The position numbers and the translations under genes were made by a program. A stretch of DNA of 64,000 bases from contig NC_135497.1 of assembly GCF_052857255.1 (NCBI RefSeq), positions 551,614,113-551,678,112 of the forward strand, written 5' to 3'. This document shows positions 54,637 to 64,000 of the stretch, piece by piece. Within the stretch, counting starts at the first letter, position 1. Every line of letters starts with the position of its first letter. The DNA is from Amblyomma americanum (Eukaryota; Arthropoda; Arachnida; Ixodida; Ixodidae). Below the pieces are notes generated by a model. That model saw only the letters and a list, made by a program, of their open reading frames with translations, did no database searches and was not told the DNA's origin.

Positions 54637-55572
54637 ATTATATCTTTTGCGGAAGATTACATCTATGGCGATGGAGACCTTGTGCAGGTATTTCATGACA
54701 TTGTAGGTGTAAAGATGTCCAACATTCGTGGACAAATATTTAGGAAGTTGGGAAACTAATATACTGCTGTAGCAGAGTTGTTCCGAGGCCTGGAGTAAGA
54801 ACACTTGGGGATAAGAGTTAATGGAGAAGACCTTAGTAATTTGCGATTCGCTAGCATTGCTTTGCTAAGACACCCAAGAGATGAGCTGCAAAGCTTGATC
54901 AATGAGTCAAACAGGCAGAGCAGAACCGTAGGCCTTAAAATTAACATGCAGAAAACCAAAGTAATGTTGAACAGTCTCGCAAGGGAACAGCTGTTCACAA
55001 TTGTTAGCGAGGTGCTGAAAGTGGGAAGGCAACACGTCTACTTGCAGGTAGTGATCGCTGATCCGGATCATGAGAGGTAAATCACTTGAACAATAAGAAT
55101 GGGATAGAGCGCATATGACAGGTTTTCTCAGATCATGGATACTAATTTCCCCTCAAGAGAAAGTATACAAAAGCTGTACCTTGCCGGTACTCACCTACGG
55201 AGCAAAAACGTGGAGGCTACCGAGAAGGGTTCAGCTTAAGTTAAGGAGAACGCAGCAAGGCATGGAAAGAGAAATGATAGGTGTAACGGTAAGAGACCGT
55301 TAGCGGGAAGAGTGGGGGAGGGAACAAACTTGGGCTAATGGCATCCTAGTCGAAATCAAGAGGAAGAAATGGGCTTGGACAGGGCACCTAATGCGAAGGA
55401 AAGATAACCGCTGGTCCTTTGTTAAGGGTAATGGAGTGGATTCCAAGAGAAGGCAAGCGTAGCAGGGGGCGGCAGAAGGTTAGGTGGGCGGATGAGATTA
55501 AGTAGTTTGCAGGCATACGGTGGAGGGGGGGGGGGCGCAGCTGGCAAAGGACAGGGTTAATTGGAGAGACAT
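54637..55572 (+). mobile_element. RTE-type LINE, left part, split by a CR1 insertion
   Basis: Broken plus-strand frames read LGIRVNGEDLSNLRFAS (the RT region just before motif C), RTVGLKINMQKTKVMLNSLA, VIADPDHER, CTLPVLTYGAKTWRLPRRVQ and MEREMIGVTVRDR. Motif C is destroyed: after FA the two catalytic Asp codons are missing and SIALL follows. The sequence stops at 'gggttaattggagagac' (55572) and its natural continuation, 'gaggcctttgccctgcagtgg', is found 2.8 kb away at 58377. The gap is filled by the CR1 element. Confidence 0.8.
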
Positions 55573-58379
55573 TTATTTATTTTGTACATACTGCAGACCC
55601 TTTTCAGGGTCCAAGCAGGACAGGCATATATTCTTAAAACTCAAAAGATACAGAACACAATGAAAAGAAATATACATAAAAATGAGGAGACAAATTTTGC
55701 AAAATATTACGATGTCATAACATGGTTCCAATCGGATATTGTCCGCGGAAAAAACGAATATTTAAAACAGTCAGTTTTCGCAAAATACGGTGTCAATGAG
55801 TGAATGTGATGATGTCGGGTATAACGTGTGGTTAAGGGGGATATGTACTGTGAAGGATCCAAAGCAAACTTATGGTTAAGTAAAGAATAAAGAAACTCAA
55901 GGCGATATTTTCCTCTTCGCGTTTCAAGTGTTTCAATATTGTTAGCCGCCATGAGGTCAGTGGGGGAGTCGGTGATTTTAAATTTGGAATAGATAAACCT
56001 AACAGCTTTTCTTTGAACCCTTTCTAATTTATATATGTTAAGTTTAGTGAATGGGTCCCAAACAACCGAAGCATACTCAAGATTTGGCCTGATGTAAGCG
56101 TTATACGTTAGCAGTTTTACGTGAGAAGGTGAATTTCTTAGTTTATGCCTCAGAAAACAAAGCTTTTTAAATGCAGAGGAGCATATGTTATCTATATGTG
56201 AGTTCCAGGAAAGACTGCTTGTGATTGTTACACCTAGATATTTGTAGCTATTAACCTGCTTTAGTGTTGATGATCCGAGTGTATACACGTGGTTAATTGG
56301 GTTCTTTTTATGTGTTATTTGCATCGAAACTGTTTTTTCAGTGTTAAGAACCATGGAAAACTCACTGCACCAATCAAGAACATTTCGAAGACACTGGTCA
56401 AGTTCGTTTTGATCGTTAGTACACGTAATTTGACGAAAAACAACACAATCATCAGCAAACAAGCGAATATGAGTTCCTGGAGTAACCACATTAACAATAT
56501 TATTGATGTAAATCTGAAAAAGCAAAGGCCCCAAGATGCTTCCTTGGGGCTCCCCAGAGGTGACTGGGAGACAACTGGAGCTGCACCCATCGACTGAAAC
56601 AAATTGCACTCTATTCTTGAGGTAATCTTGAATCCAGGATATTAAAATGTCTGGAAGTATAATGTTTTTTAGTTTTTGAATGAGTTTTCCGTGGTGAACT
56701 TTATCAAATGCTTTGCTAAAATCCATAAATATGGTGTCTATTTGACCATTCATATCCAGTGTGTTAGCAAAAGTGTGTACTATTGTAACTAATTGTGTTA
56801 TTGTAGAATAGCCCTTTCTAAACCCATGCTGAAAGTCGCTTAATATGAAGTGTTCTTCAAGAAATTTGTTAATATGTTTAGCAATAATATGTTCGAGCAT
56901 TTTACAGCATGCGGTAGTTAAAGAAATAGGACGGTAATTTTGTAGTAATGTGCAGTCTCCTTTTTTAAAGATGGGAATAACTCGAGCAGTCTTCCATTCA
57001 ACCGGAAGTTTTGATGACAGCAGAGATTTTTTAAACAACACAAAAAGAAACTTCGCAATTATTTCGGCATAGCGTTGCAAAAATACATTTGGTAAATTAT
57101 CGGGACCAGAAGAAGTTTTAGGTTTCAGTTCTAAAAGCAAAGCAAATACACCAGGGAGGCTAACAAAGTCAACCTCCGATACAGGAAAATATGACGCGCT
57201 TTGTACAGTTTGAACACCTGCTTCAGAGAATACGCTGTGAAAAAAAGAATTAAAATGGCGTGCAATGTCAATCGGATCAGTCAATGTCTCTCCCTCCGCT
57301 GTTATTTTTGTGATATGTTTCTTGCTGTCACTTAGGAAGTTCCAAAATTTACTTGGGTCATTTTTAACAAAACTGGGTAACGTTGTGTTAAAGTACAAGT
57401 CTTTTGACTCACGAACCGCACGTTCAAGATTATTTTTAAGCGTTTCAATCTGACTTAACTGGTGTTTTTTTTTCTTAGATCTTTTTAGTTTTCGCTTCAG
57501 TTGAATAATCTTCCGCGTCATCCAAGGTGTGCGTTTGTGAACTTTTTTTGCGTTTATTTGGAACGAAGGCATTTAGACAATATTGACACATTTCGACGAA
57601 TCGCTCCCACAGCTTGCAGACATCATCATTATCATCGAAGCTCGATAAACAAGTTTCCATATGTTCAATCACTGCGGCATCATCAGCCCTAGAATAATCC
57701 TTGAAAGATCGTACGTGACTGGCTTTTTTGTTGTGGTATGGGGACTTAACTAAATCTATCGATAGGCTTACGAGGTGATGGTCTGAAATGCCTGTTTCGA
57801 CCGATACAGTATGCATAGAATATTGACGGTTAGCAAAAACTAGGTCTAGTATAGAGGAAGATGTACCTTGTACACGAGTAGGTTGATTTACAATTTGAGC
57901 TAAATCATGAGTAAGCATGACATCAAACAGAATGTCTGCACTGCTCCCAGATTTAGCACCGCCTTGTAAGCGGTCCCAGCACACATCTGGCAGATTGAAG
58001 TCACCTATTAACAGTATTTTCTTTTTTTGGAAATGAGACAGGTGATGTTGTAGCTTAATAAGATAGTCGGGTGTGGCATCTGGTGGCCTGTAGCAAGCAT
58101 ACAGGATGAAAGAATGACCCCAGCAAGAAATTTTTATGCAAAGGCATTCAAGGTCTAGAACATCATATACAAGGTCGCATTCTACAGAGTCTTTTAAGAG
58201 AATGGCTACGCCGCCACCCCTTGAGGTCCTGTCCTTGCGAACGACTTTATAATAAGGAGGAAATACCAGGTCATCTGCTAAGTTGTCATGTAACCAAGTT
58301 TCCGTCAGGACTGATATGTGTGGGTCGAACTCCAGCAGTTTAAGTTCAAGCGAGTCTTTCTTGTTTAAGTTCAAGCGAG
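55573..58379 (-). mobile_element. CR1-type LINE inserted in the RTE, almost intact ORF2
   Basis: The minus-strand element is 5'-truncated at 58379 within the start of the endonuclease and ends at 55573 with an AAAT microsatellite tail ('aaataaataaat'). It holds the rest of EN and the complete RT and C-terminal region. The only lesion I see inside the ORF is a frameshift at a seven-base A-run. A 17-bp direct repeat marks the 5' junction. It is the youngest-looking autonomous LINE in the window. Confidence 0.9.
55707..58374 (-). pseudogene. CR1 ORF2: endonuclease and reverse transcriptase
   Basis: EN (58374-57500) shows TETWL, YRPPD, IGDFNLPDVCWD, ILDLVFAN and ISDHH, all catalytic residues after the truncated N-terminus. 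The frame shifts at the T7 run at 57543-57549 (A7 on the coding strand). RT (57540-56000) carries FMDFSKAFDKVHHGKL, GEPQGSILGPLLF and RLFADDCVVF, so motifs A, B and C are intact. The tail ends FSFFPRTISDWN-type (SFFPRTISDWNHV), the standard CR1/L2 C-terminus, and stops at 55709-55707. There is no RNase H, as usual for CR1. Apart from truncation and one indel the enzyme looks functional. Confidence 0.88.
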
Positions 58380-58440
58380 GCCTTTGCCCTGCAGTGGATG
58401 CAGTCAGGCTGATGACGATGAGGATGAATATACTGGTATA
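58380..58440 (+). mobile_element. RTE 3' tail, right part of the split element
   Basis: The sequence 'gcctttgccctgcagtggat' then 'gcagtcaggctgatgacgat' continues with a GAT-rich tail and matches the ends of the RTE copies at 48.2 and 50.3 kb. It completes the element interrupted at 55572. Confidence 0.8.
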
Positions 58441-58814
58441 TATTTATGAATGCTAATAATTCATTATTCCGATATGCAGCAAAATCTCTTTTATAGTTTT
58501 TGCATCGCTGCCATCAAACTGCCTTAGAAAACCAACGGCGAACACTTTTGACGATAGCAAAAACGTTAACAGCAATAAATGCGAGCCTGCTGACGGGAGA
58601 TCTGCGAATATAGTGATTGTTATAGTTAAACATTACAATAGATGAAAAAATTTCACTCATAAGCTCTCTCTCGTTCAAAACTGTTTTTGTTGAGAATTGT
58701 TTTGTACGAGCTTTACCTAGGGATGCGAATACATACTTGATTTAGTGCCCGGAAAAAAGAAGTGGTGTACATTCAACACTTACTTGCCTTTATTATAGAA
58801 CATTAGTGATCTTT
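58441..58814. other. No feature recognised
   Basis: AT-rich anonymous sequence. Confidence 0.45.
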
Positions 58815-59185
58815 TTTTAAGGGGTAAGCCTTACGTGCCCCGTTATGCGAAAACCCGTGCGTGCGTGTGCGTGCGTGCGTCTGTGTTATAACTCGTTCGA
58901 TTTTACCCACAAAAGATGGAGTCCTTGTGAAACCAGGCAGGTGGCGGTTAAATTAATTTTTGGTCGCGTGAGGTTGCTCGAGAAGAGAAGCCTGGATTTC
59001 ACAAATTGCACCGGTGGCAGCATCTGCCATACCAGGGCAGTGGCGCACCGCTTAACCGTTGCACCACTGCGCCAGGAGTGGTACGCGAACTCTGAAAGAT
59101 CTTAAATGTCAAGTGCAGAAAGACCAATTCTGAATATATGGACATAAACCCATTAGCTATCGCGTCACACCAGTAAGGCTGAGCA
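58815..59185. repeat. Dispersed repeat family A, copy 2
   Basis: It matches copy 1 (1-400) in order and orientation, from a start near 'acgtgccccg' through 'gtggcggttaaattaat' and 'aaacccattagc'. A short (GTGC)n run (58856-58880) is present only here. On the minus strand 'cctggcgcagtggtgcaacg' then 'gttaagcggtgcgccactg' is a fairly good A-box, which supports a tRNA-like component. Confidence 0.6.
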
Positions 59186-59379
59186 CGGGCCGCGGCGCGG
59201 CGGCGACTGCCTTCACGAAGTTAGCCCGCAGGTCGAAAGGGGTGCGGCGTCGTCGCTGCGGCGGCTACGTAGAACCATGCAGAGGTAGAATTGCCAGCTG
59301 CATGGCATCGGGCTACATCACGCCGCACCGCGCGGAGATTGCGTTCACAAAGTGAGCTAGCGGGCTTACGCTTTTTCAA

Positions 59380-59850
59380 CGCGTAAGCAGTGTAAAGGTT
59401 GTCTACGGACCTTTTTTCTTTGCTGACAGTTAAGGAAGACGATTTCATCAAGTTAGCTAATGCTATGTTCGCTGCATCCATCAGTTGTTTATTACCAGAA
59501 GAGGTACAGAATAAACTGATGTCGTCACCATAAATAATATATTTTATCTTTCTGTTGACTGCATTATACAGTTGACATACGTATGAAAAAGGTATATGAC
59601 CCAAAAGACTCCTCCTGTTCAGCACACCATTTCAGACTTGTAGAACTTCAGAGTAGCAGTTATTGAAGAGAGCGTGTTGTGATCGCAAGCACATGAACGA
59701 TTTGAGAAGTTTAATGTCAAGGCACGTATACCATAATCATCGAGTTTAACACAAAGGGTATTATAATTAAGCGTATCAAACGCCTTACCTAAATTACAAT
59801 GATTACAAGAATAAGCCTATGGATTTAGATATTGTGTAATATATAACTTC
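59380..59850 (-). mobile_element. Degraded LINE RT fragment
   Basis: Minus-strand frames show NLGKAFDTLNYNTL (motif A) at about 59760-59800, then KIKYIIYGDDISLFCTSSGN (motif C with GDD for ADD) at about 59495-59560, and SSLTVSKEKR. Distances fit an RT palm. Stops and shifts are frequent. The left end runs into CpG-rich anonymous DNA at about 59220-59380. Confidence 0.6.
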
Positions 59851-59859
59851 AAGAAACTT

Positions 59860-61200
59860 CAAAAATTCAGACTTTATTTCTTCCTTACGAAGAAAAAGGA
59901 AGCTAAACAAAAGGCCTGTAGCGCCTGACGATGCCTCAGCTTCCTTGTACAGTTTGCAGTACAGTCGAGAGGTAAAAAAAAATTGAACATCTACAAATCA
60001 AACATACAACGTATGACAGAACAAAGCAAAGAGACGGAGGCTCGCACATTGCATGAAACGTAATCACGGCGTAGCAACAAAACTGACATAAAACCACGCT
60101 TGGCACAAAAAGAGGCTGTATTTATTAGGTAAGCTAAGAATGTGTCAGAACATCGGTGAACAAAAGTTTAAGGATTTAACATGTCTTTTTGCATTAAGTA
60201 GCGCTTGGTTATTACATTAAAATGTTTGAGAGAAACACTAAAATCAAGATCACCCGAAAAATTATTCAGGGCGGTAGGTGCTTGATAGATAATTTGCTGT
60301 TTTTCGTTGTTGGTACGCGTCCTTGGACTAGTTTCCTATGCGCTCGGAGGATATGCTGTGATGAGGAATTGTCTGGAATGGTATTACACAGCCGGTTGTT
60401 GTACATGTGTTGGAACAAACGATAAAAATATACCTGATCCCCTATACGCAAACTGTGTATGAGAAAGAGGGGTGCTGTAGCCAAATATTGAGGATGACCG
60501 TAATACCCTTCGATTTGTCGTAATTTCTTCATTTGCACAAGTATCAATTTACTGTAATTGCTTTTAGTCGTAGTGCCCCAGACGAGACAACAATAAGACA
60601 ATTTGGAATTAAAAAGTCCGTAGTACATAAATAACTTCATCAATTTAGGTAGGATATGGGAGATTCTACAAAGGCAACCAACTGTTTTACATAGATCAGA
60701 TATAAGATTAGTAACGTGAATGTTCCAAGAAAGTTTCTGAAAACCAGACACCGAGGAATTTGAGACTGCTGACTCTATCAATTATTGTGTTCCCGTAATG
60801 AGTATTCACTGAATATCGTTCAACAACGTTTATGGGACAAAATATAATGTAGGAAGTTTTCATCAGGTTTAGGTTCAGACTATTGCCGGCAACCACATAT
60901 ATAATCTAGTTAGGTAAATATTGGTCATACTTTCCAGGGCAGGCTGTGAAGGGGCCGTGAAAAAAACGTTCGTGTCGTCTGCGCACATTACAAGATCAGG
61001 TGAATTTAATATTTGGGATATATCATTAATGTAAACTAAGAATAATAAAGGTCCTAATAATGAACCTTGTGGAACATCTTTCATTATGACTAGCCTGTCG
61101 GAACAATTCTCATTCATTCGAACATACTTTAAGCGGTTTTCTAAATAGCTATATCTAGTCCAGTAATGCACGTTCCGTTTATTTGCTAGCAAGTTTCATG
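59860..61200 (-). mobile_element. CR1/L2-like LINE, 5'-truncated, decayed
   Basis: The minus strand carries in three overlapping broken frames KDVPQGSLLGPLLFLVYIND (motif B) and VMCADDTNVFF (motif C, CADD) at 61192-60875, the palm end (SLKFLGVWF) at about 60765-60745, and the thumb and C-terminal region (IHVTNLISDLCKTVGCLCRI, MYYGLFNSKLSYCCLVWGTT) down to 60266. The core motif C Asp residues remain. Part of RT and all of EN are absent. Confidence 0.75.
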
Positions 61201-62399
61201 TCAGCAGGGATACAGCCGGTAGACAGCAAAATGTTATACAAGGTGCTCAAATCTGTGCTTTACAGATTCCTTAAATTAAGGCACTGAGCAATGCGTGAAA
61301 TCTACCTCTGCGCTTAAGTTAGGCGGCCACGAGGAACAGGGTGAGAAAAAAAGGGGCAGTCGTATTCCTACATAGTTGCATTTTGTAGAACCCGTCTCTC
61401 ACGCGTTTGTTCCGAGGCATTCGCGTCGAAGAGTTCATCTCGATTTGCGCAATTCCGCATGCAAGTTGATGAGCATTGGCGCGAAACTCCTAGCGGCCTG
61501 ACGCGGCGTTCCGTCTGCCAACGGCGCAGAGGCACCGGTGAAACTGACAACCGCTTCCCTCTCGCCTATTGAAATGGAAGAAAAGACCGGCGCAACAGCT
61601 GCGTCACACTAGAGAGAAGTTTCGCGATGACTAGCAACACCTTGCATGCGTACTTACGCGAAATCAGCGGAAAATTCGGGGACGAATATGTCGGAGAATG
61701 CGTGCTCTACAAAATGTCTATCAAATGAAGTTGGCTAAGAATGCGACCGTCAGCAGAACTAAAAAGCTGCAGGGGCTAAAAAGTTAATTATTATACATAT
61801 ATAATTAATTTGTTCAGGTATCTCACGGTGACAATTATCATTTTACGCACGGTCCCCCTTGCAGAGAAACTTACTTGAAGAGGTGGTTTTCACACGCCAT
61901 GCCGTGAATAATGTTATAAGAAATCTACAAAGTCTAATTTAGAACACCCTCTGTATCACGTGTTTCAGGGAAGCCCGCCACAAATTAAAAAAACACGGTT
62001 TTTTTACGCAAAGGGAAATTTTTGCTTCCCCTTTGTAATACTCGCGCACGTCAGAAAACATTCAAATCATGTTACCACGAACATAATTAACCCAAATCAA
62101 ACAGTCAGATTTTAACTACTATAGACAGGTGCCTGATCGCAAGTACAGATTTGCAGCCGGCCGTTAGTAAAAACAATATCAGCTTTAAGAATCTCGAAAA
62201 CGCGATTACCCTCGCCGCAGTGGCTTAACCAATTTCGGCTATTCTCGCGTCATTCGAAAACGGCGCTCTTGCGCAGCCATATCTGTAGATCGCGACACAG
62301 CCACATCCTTAACTGCAGCCATATCCGTCAGATCGCGTCGCTCCGTAGCGTACGTGCCAATTGACATTCTGTGCCCTTCCCGTGCTGAGCTACTCGCCA
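61201..62399. other. No gene supported
   Basis: Anonymous sequence. An AT-rich near-palindrome ('aattattatacatatataat') lies at about 61787-61806. Confidence 0.45.
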
Positions 62400-62716
62400 C
62401 TCCTCACCACATCGCTGCTCTGCCGCTGATAGGGCAAATAATGTCTACCCGGGTTCAAACCCCACCGCGACGGCCGCGTTTCTGTGGAGGCGAAACGCAA
62501 ACGGTGCACGTGTGCTCCGAGGTGCGAGTGCGCGTTAAAGATCCCCAGGAAGTCGAAGTTGTTCCGGAGTGCACCACTACGGCCCTTACATTTCTCTTCC
62601 TTCTTCCACCTTCCTCCCTTCCCTCACACCTTCCTCCCTTCTCTCACGGCACGATTAAGGTGTCACAGAGAAGAGAGTCTGTGACTTCGCCATTCCCTTT
62701 CCTCAAAGGCCACTAA
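62400..62716 (+). repeat. SINE related to family B, pyrimidine-rich tail variant
   Basis: A strong B-box 'gggttcaaacccc' (62451-62463) is preceded by a diverged A-box region. The body 'ggccgcgtttctgtggaggc', 'gcgcgttaaagatccccagg' and 'ccggagtgcaccactacggc' follows the same plan as family B but ends in a pyrimidine-rich block (about 62590-62645) instead of the ACC-repeat tail. The 120-codon open frame across it is a by-product. Confidence 0.7.
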
Positions 62717-62739
62717 TATAATTAACGTCCGGTGGCACA

Positions 62740-63420
62740 TGCACAACGGAGCGAAGCGATTTGGTGGACGTCGCTGTCCGCTCTCTGAAGGTGCTCTTTT
62801 TTCAAATTCCGTGGTTTCTTAATCTCTATACAAATCGGCACAAGTTTTCGGCAGAAGGAAGCAAGGGAGCGCCTTAACAGTGTCTTGCAAGGTGTCCTCG
62901 CTGCCGGCAAGTGAGAGGCCGGTCGTTGAATGCTCCTAATGAAGTTTATGGCTTCCTGCCTGGATCCAATGATGAAGATCACTATAGCGCCATTGAGGAA
63001 TTACGCCTCCTGGCCCCGTCGATGATCGCACGTATAGACCCGTGCTACTATCCCGTTGCATGTGCCAATCTGTACGTACAGCATGGAAGGGTCATCTGCA
63101 GAAACAAGCAGAAGAGCGAGATAAGTGTGTATAGAAAGCTGTCCTTGCTGTTGTGAAGAGACGAGGCCGGTCGGTGAATGCTCTTTATGTAGTCTACCGC
63201 ATCGCGCCGAAACCGGTGCTAAAGATCACGAGCGCGGCTGAGGGACTGCGCCTCATGAAGCTGGCTGTTGTCGATGCCTTCGGTAATCGCGCGTAATGAC
63301 CCCTGCTACTTTCCTAGCTGATGAGGGCGGTCTGTACATCTTGGCAAGGGTGACCTGCAGAAGGAAGCAGCAGAGCACGTTAGGCGTGCCTCCGATGTTG
63401 TCGTCGCCGCTTCCCCCCTT
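62740..63420. repeat. Degenerate tandem repeat, unit about 250 bp
   Basis: The block 'gaggccggtcg(t/g)tgaatgctc' occurs at 62915 and 63163, 248 bp apart. Further matches in each unit are 'aagatcac(t/g)a', 'gcc(t/c)c', 'gatg-tcg', 'acccg/ccctgctact', 'tctg(c)aga(a/g)ga' and 'aagcag'. The end of a preceding unit is visible at about 62830-62914. Units share only part of their sequence, so the array is old, with about 2.5 units. Confidence 0.6.
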
Positions 63421-64000
63421 AACCTGTGTCAGCAACGGTCGCACAGAAAAAATTACGGAGGTCACTTCAGACTACTTACGTGCTTTGAAGGCGAAAGCAT
63501 TCATTTTTAGTGCGCTAGCACTCACTCGCGAGTAAACTCAAGTTCAGGGGGCGCTGCGAAGTGTGGCAACATGACATTAGTGGAGTTCCACGCATAGGTC
63601 GTCGCTTGCGAATGTATGGGCGTTGCTTGCTTGTGCCGAAATTCTCCCTGTTTTGTGGGGGGCTAATAGCGTCTTTGACGCTAAGCACTTAATTATGACA
63701 TTCTCTGAGGGAACAAGAGACTATCGGACCAAATTTGGGGTGACACCGTGGCTGTCGATACTCGCAAAATCGCGCTAGCAGACGAGCGTCGACAATGGAC
63801 ATGTCGAGTCGACGGTATATTATGTTCTCAATTGAGAGTATGCAGCTATCTGTGTTGAAAAGGGGCAGCAAAATAATTCGGGATGTGAGTGTGCAACGCG
63901 ATCACAAAGCGATAAATCTGCTTTCGAAGAGATTCGATCTGTCTTGGGCATGGATAGAGCCTTCACAGAGCATTTTCGCCGAAGTAGTCCGACAAAATTT
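63421..64000. other. No feature recognised
   Basis: Anonymous sequence to the end of the window; no gene or repeat supported. Confidence 0.4.

Noticed and set aside
62354..62716. A 120-codon plus-strand protein
   Set aside because: It coincides with a SINE including its B-box and pyrimidine-rich tail.
1..64000. CRISPR arrays, operons, phage or bacterial content
   Set aside because: No regularly spaced identical repeats, no ribosome-binding-site-led gene clusters; introns, SINEs and LINEs show a eukaryotic genome.

Overview
The window looks like eukaryotic, intron-rich, transposon-dense arthropod DNA, most probably from a hard tick (Ixodidae). The reasons are tRNA-headed SINEs of two kinds that I remember from ixodid genomes (one resembling the published 'Ruka' SINE), several I-, CR1- and RTE-type LINEs, Gypsy-type LTR elements, and one exon of a tachykinin-type neuropeptide receptor. 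The organism is an inference from memory of these families. Nothing here is prokaryotic: there are no operons, ribosome binding sites, CRISPR arrays or rRNA genes.

Layout. 0-4.3 kb: a dispersed repeat, then a short LTR element (1730-4257) with gag, protease and an unusual hydrophobic C-terminal region but no reverse transcriptase. 4.6-10.8 kb: a nearly full-length I-type LINE on the minus strand. 11.6-12.9 kb: a Ruka-like SINE, a 60-bp tandem repeat inside an open frame, and a pair of related micro-ORFs in inverted orientation. 13-18.5 kb: AT-rich non-coding DNA, ending in a CpG-rich stretch with a possible minus-strand exon. 19.4-23.2 kb: a decayed Gypsy gag-pol. 23.4-23.9 kb: (AT)n tracts around a head-to-head SINE palindrome. 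24.68-24.83 kb: the receptor exon (minus strand). 25-33.7 kb: LINE 3' ends, SINEs and degraded RT fragments. 33.8-39.3 kb: a second I-type LINE (minus). 41-47.3 kb: a possible secreted-peptide ORF, two candidate exons of a THAP-domain gene, a solo LTR with target duplication, an inverted-repeat structure with a SINE in its spacer, and a SWIM/YqaJ-like pseudogene. 47.5-50.4 kb: RTE remnants. 50.5-51.6 kb: a polypurine tract of about 1 kb. 53-61.2 kb: an I-type LINE tail, a SINE, an RTE remnant split by a well-preserved CR1 LINE, a second copy of the repeat seen at position 1, and two more LINE fragments. 62.4-63.4 kb: a SINE and a degenerate tandem repeat of about 250 bp.

The genes do not form a pathway. 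Autonomous LINEs (I, CR1, RTE) supply reverse transcriptase; the SINEs, which carry RNA polymerase III-type heads, are their likely parasites; most copies are dead. Host content is confined to the receptor exon, the THAP exons and some weaker candidates. No complete host gene is visible, as expected if introns are much longer than exons.
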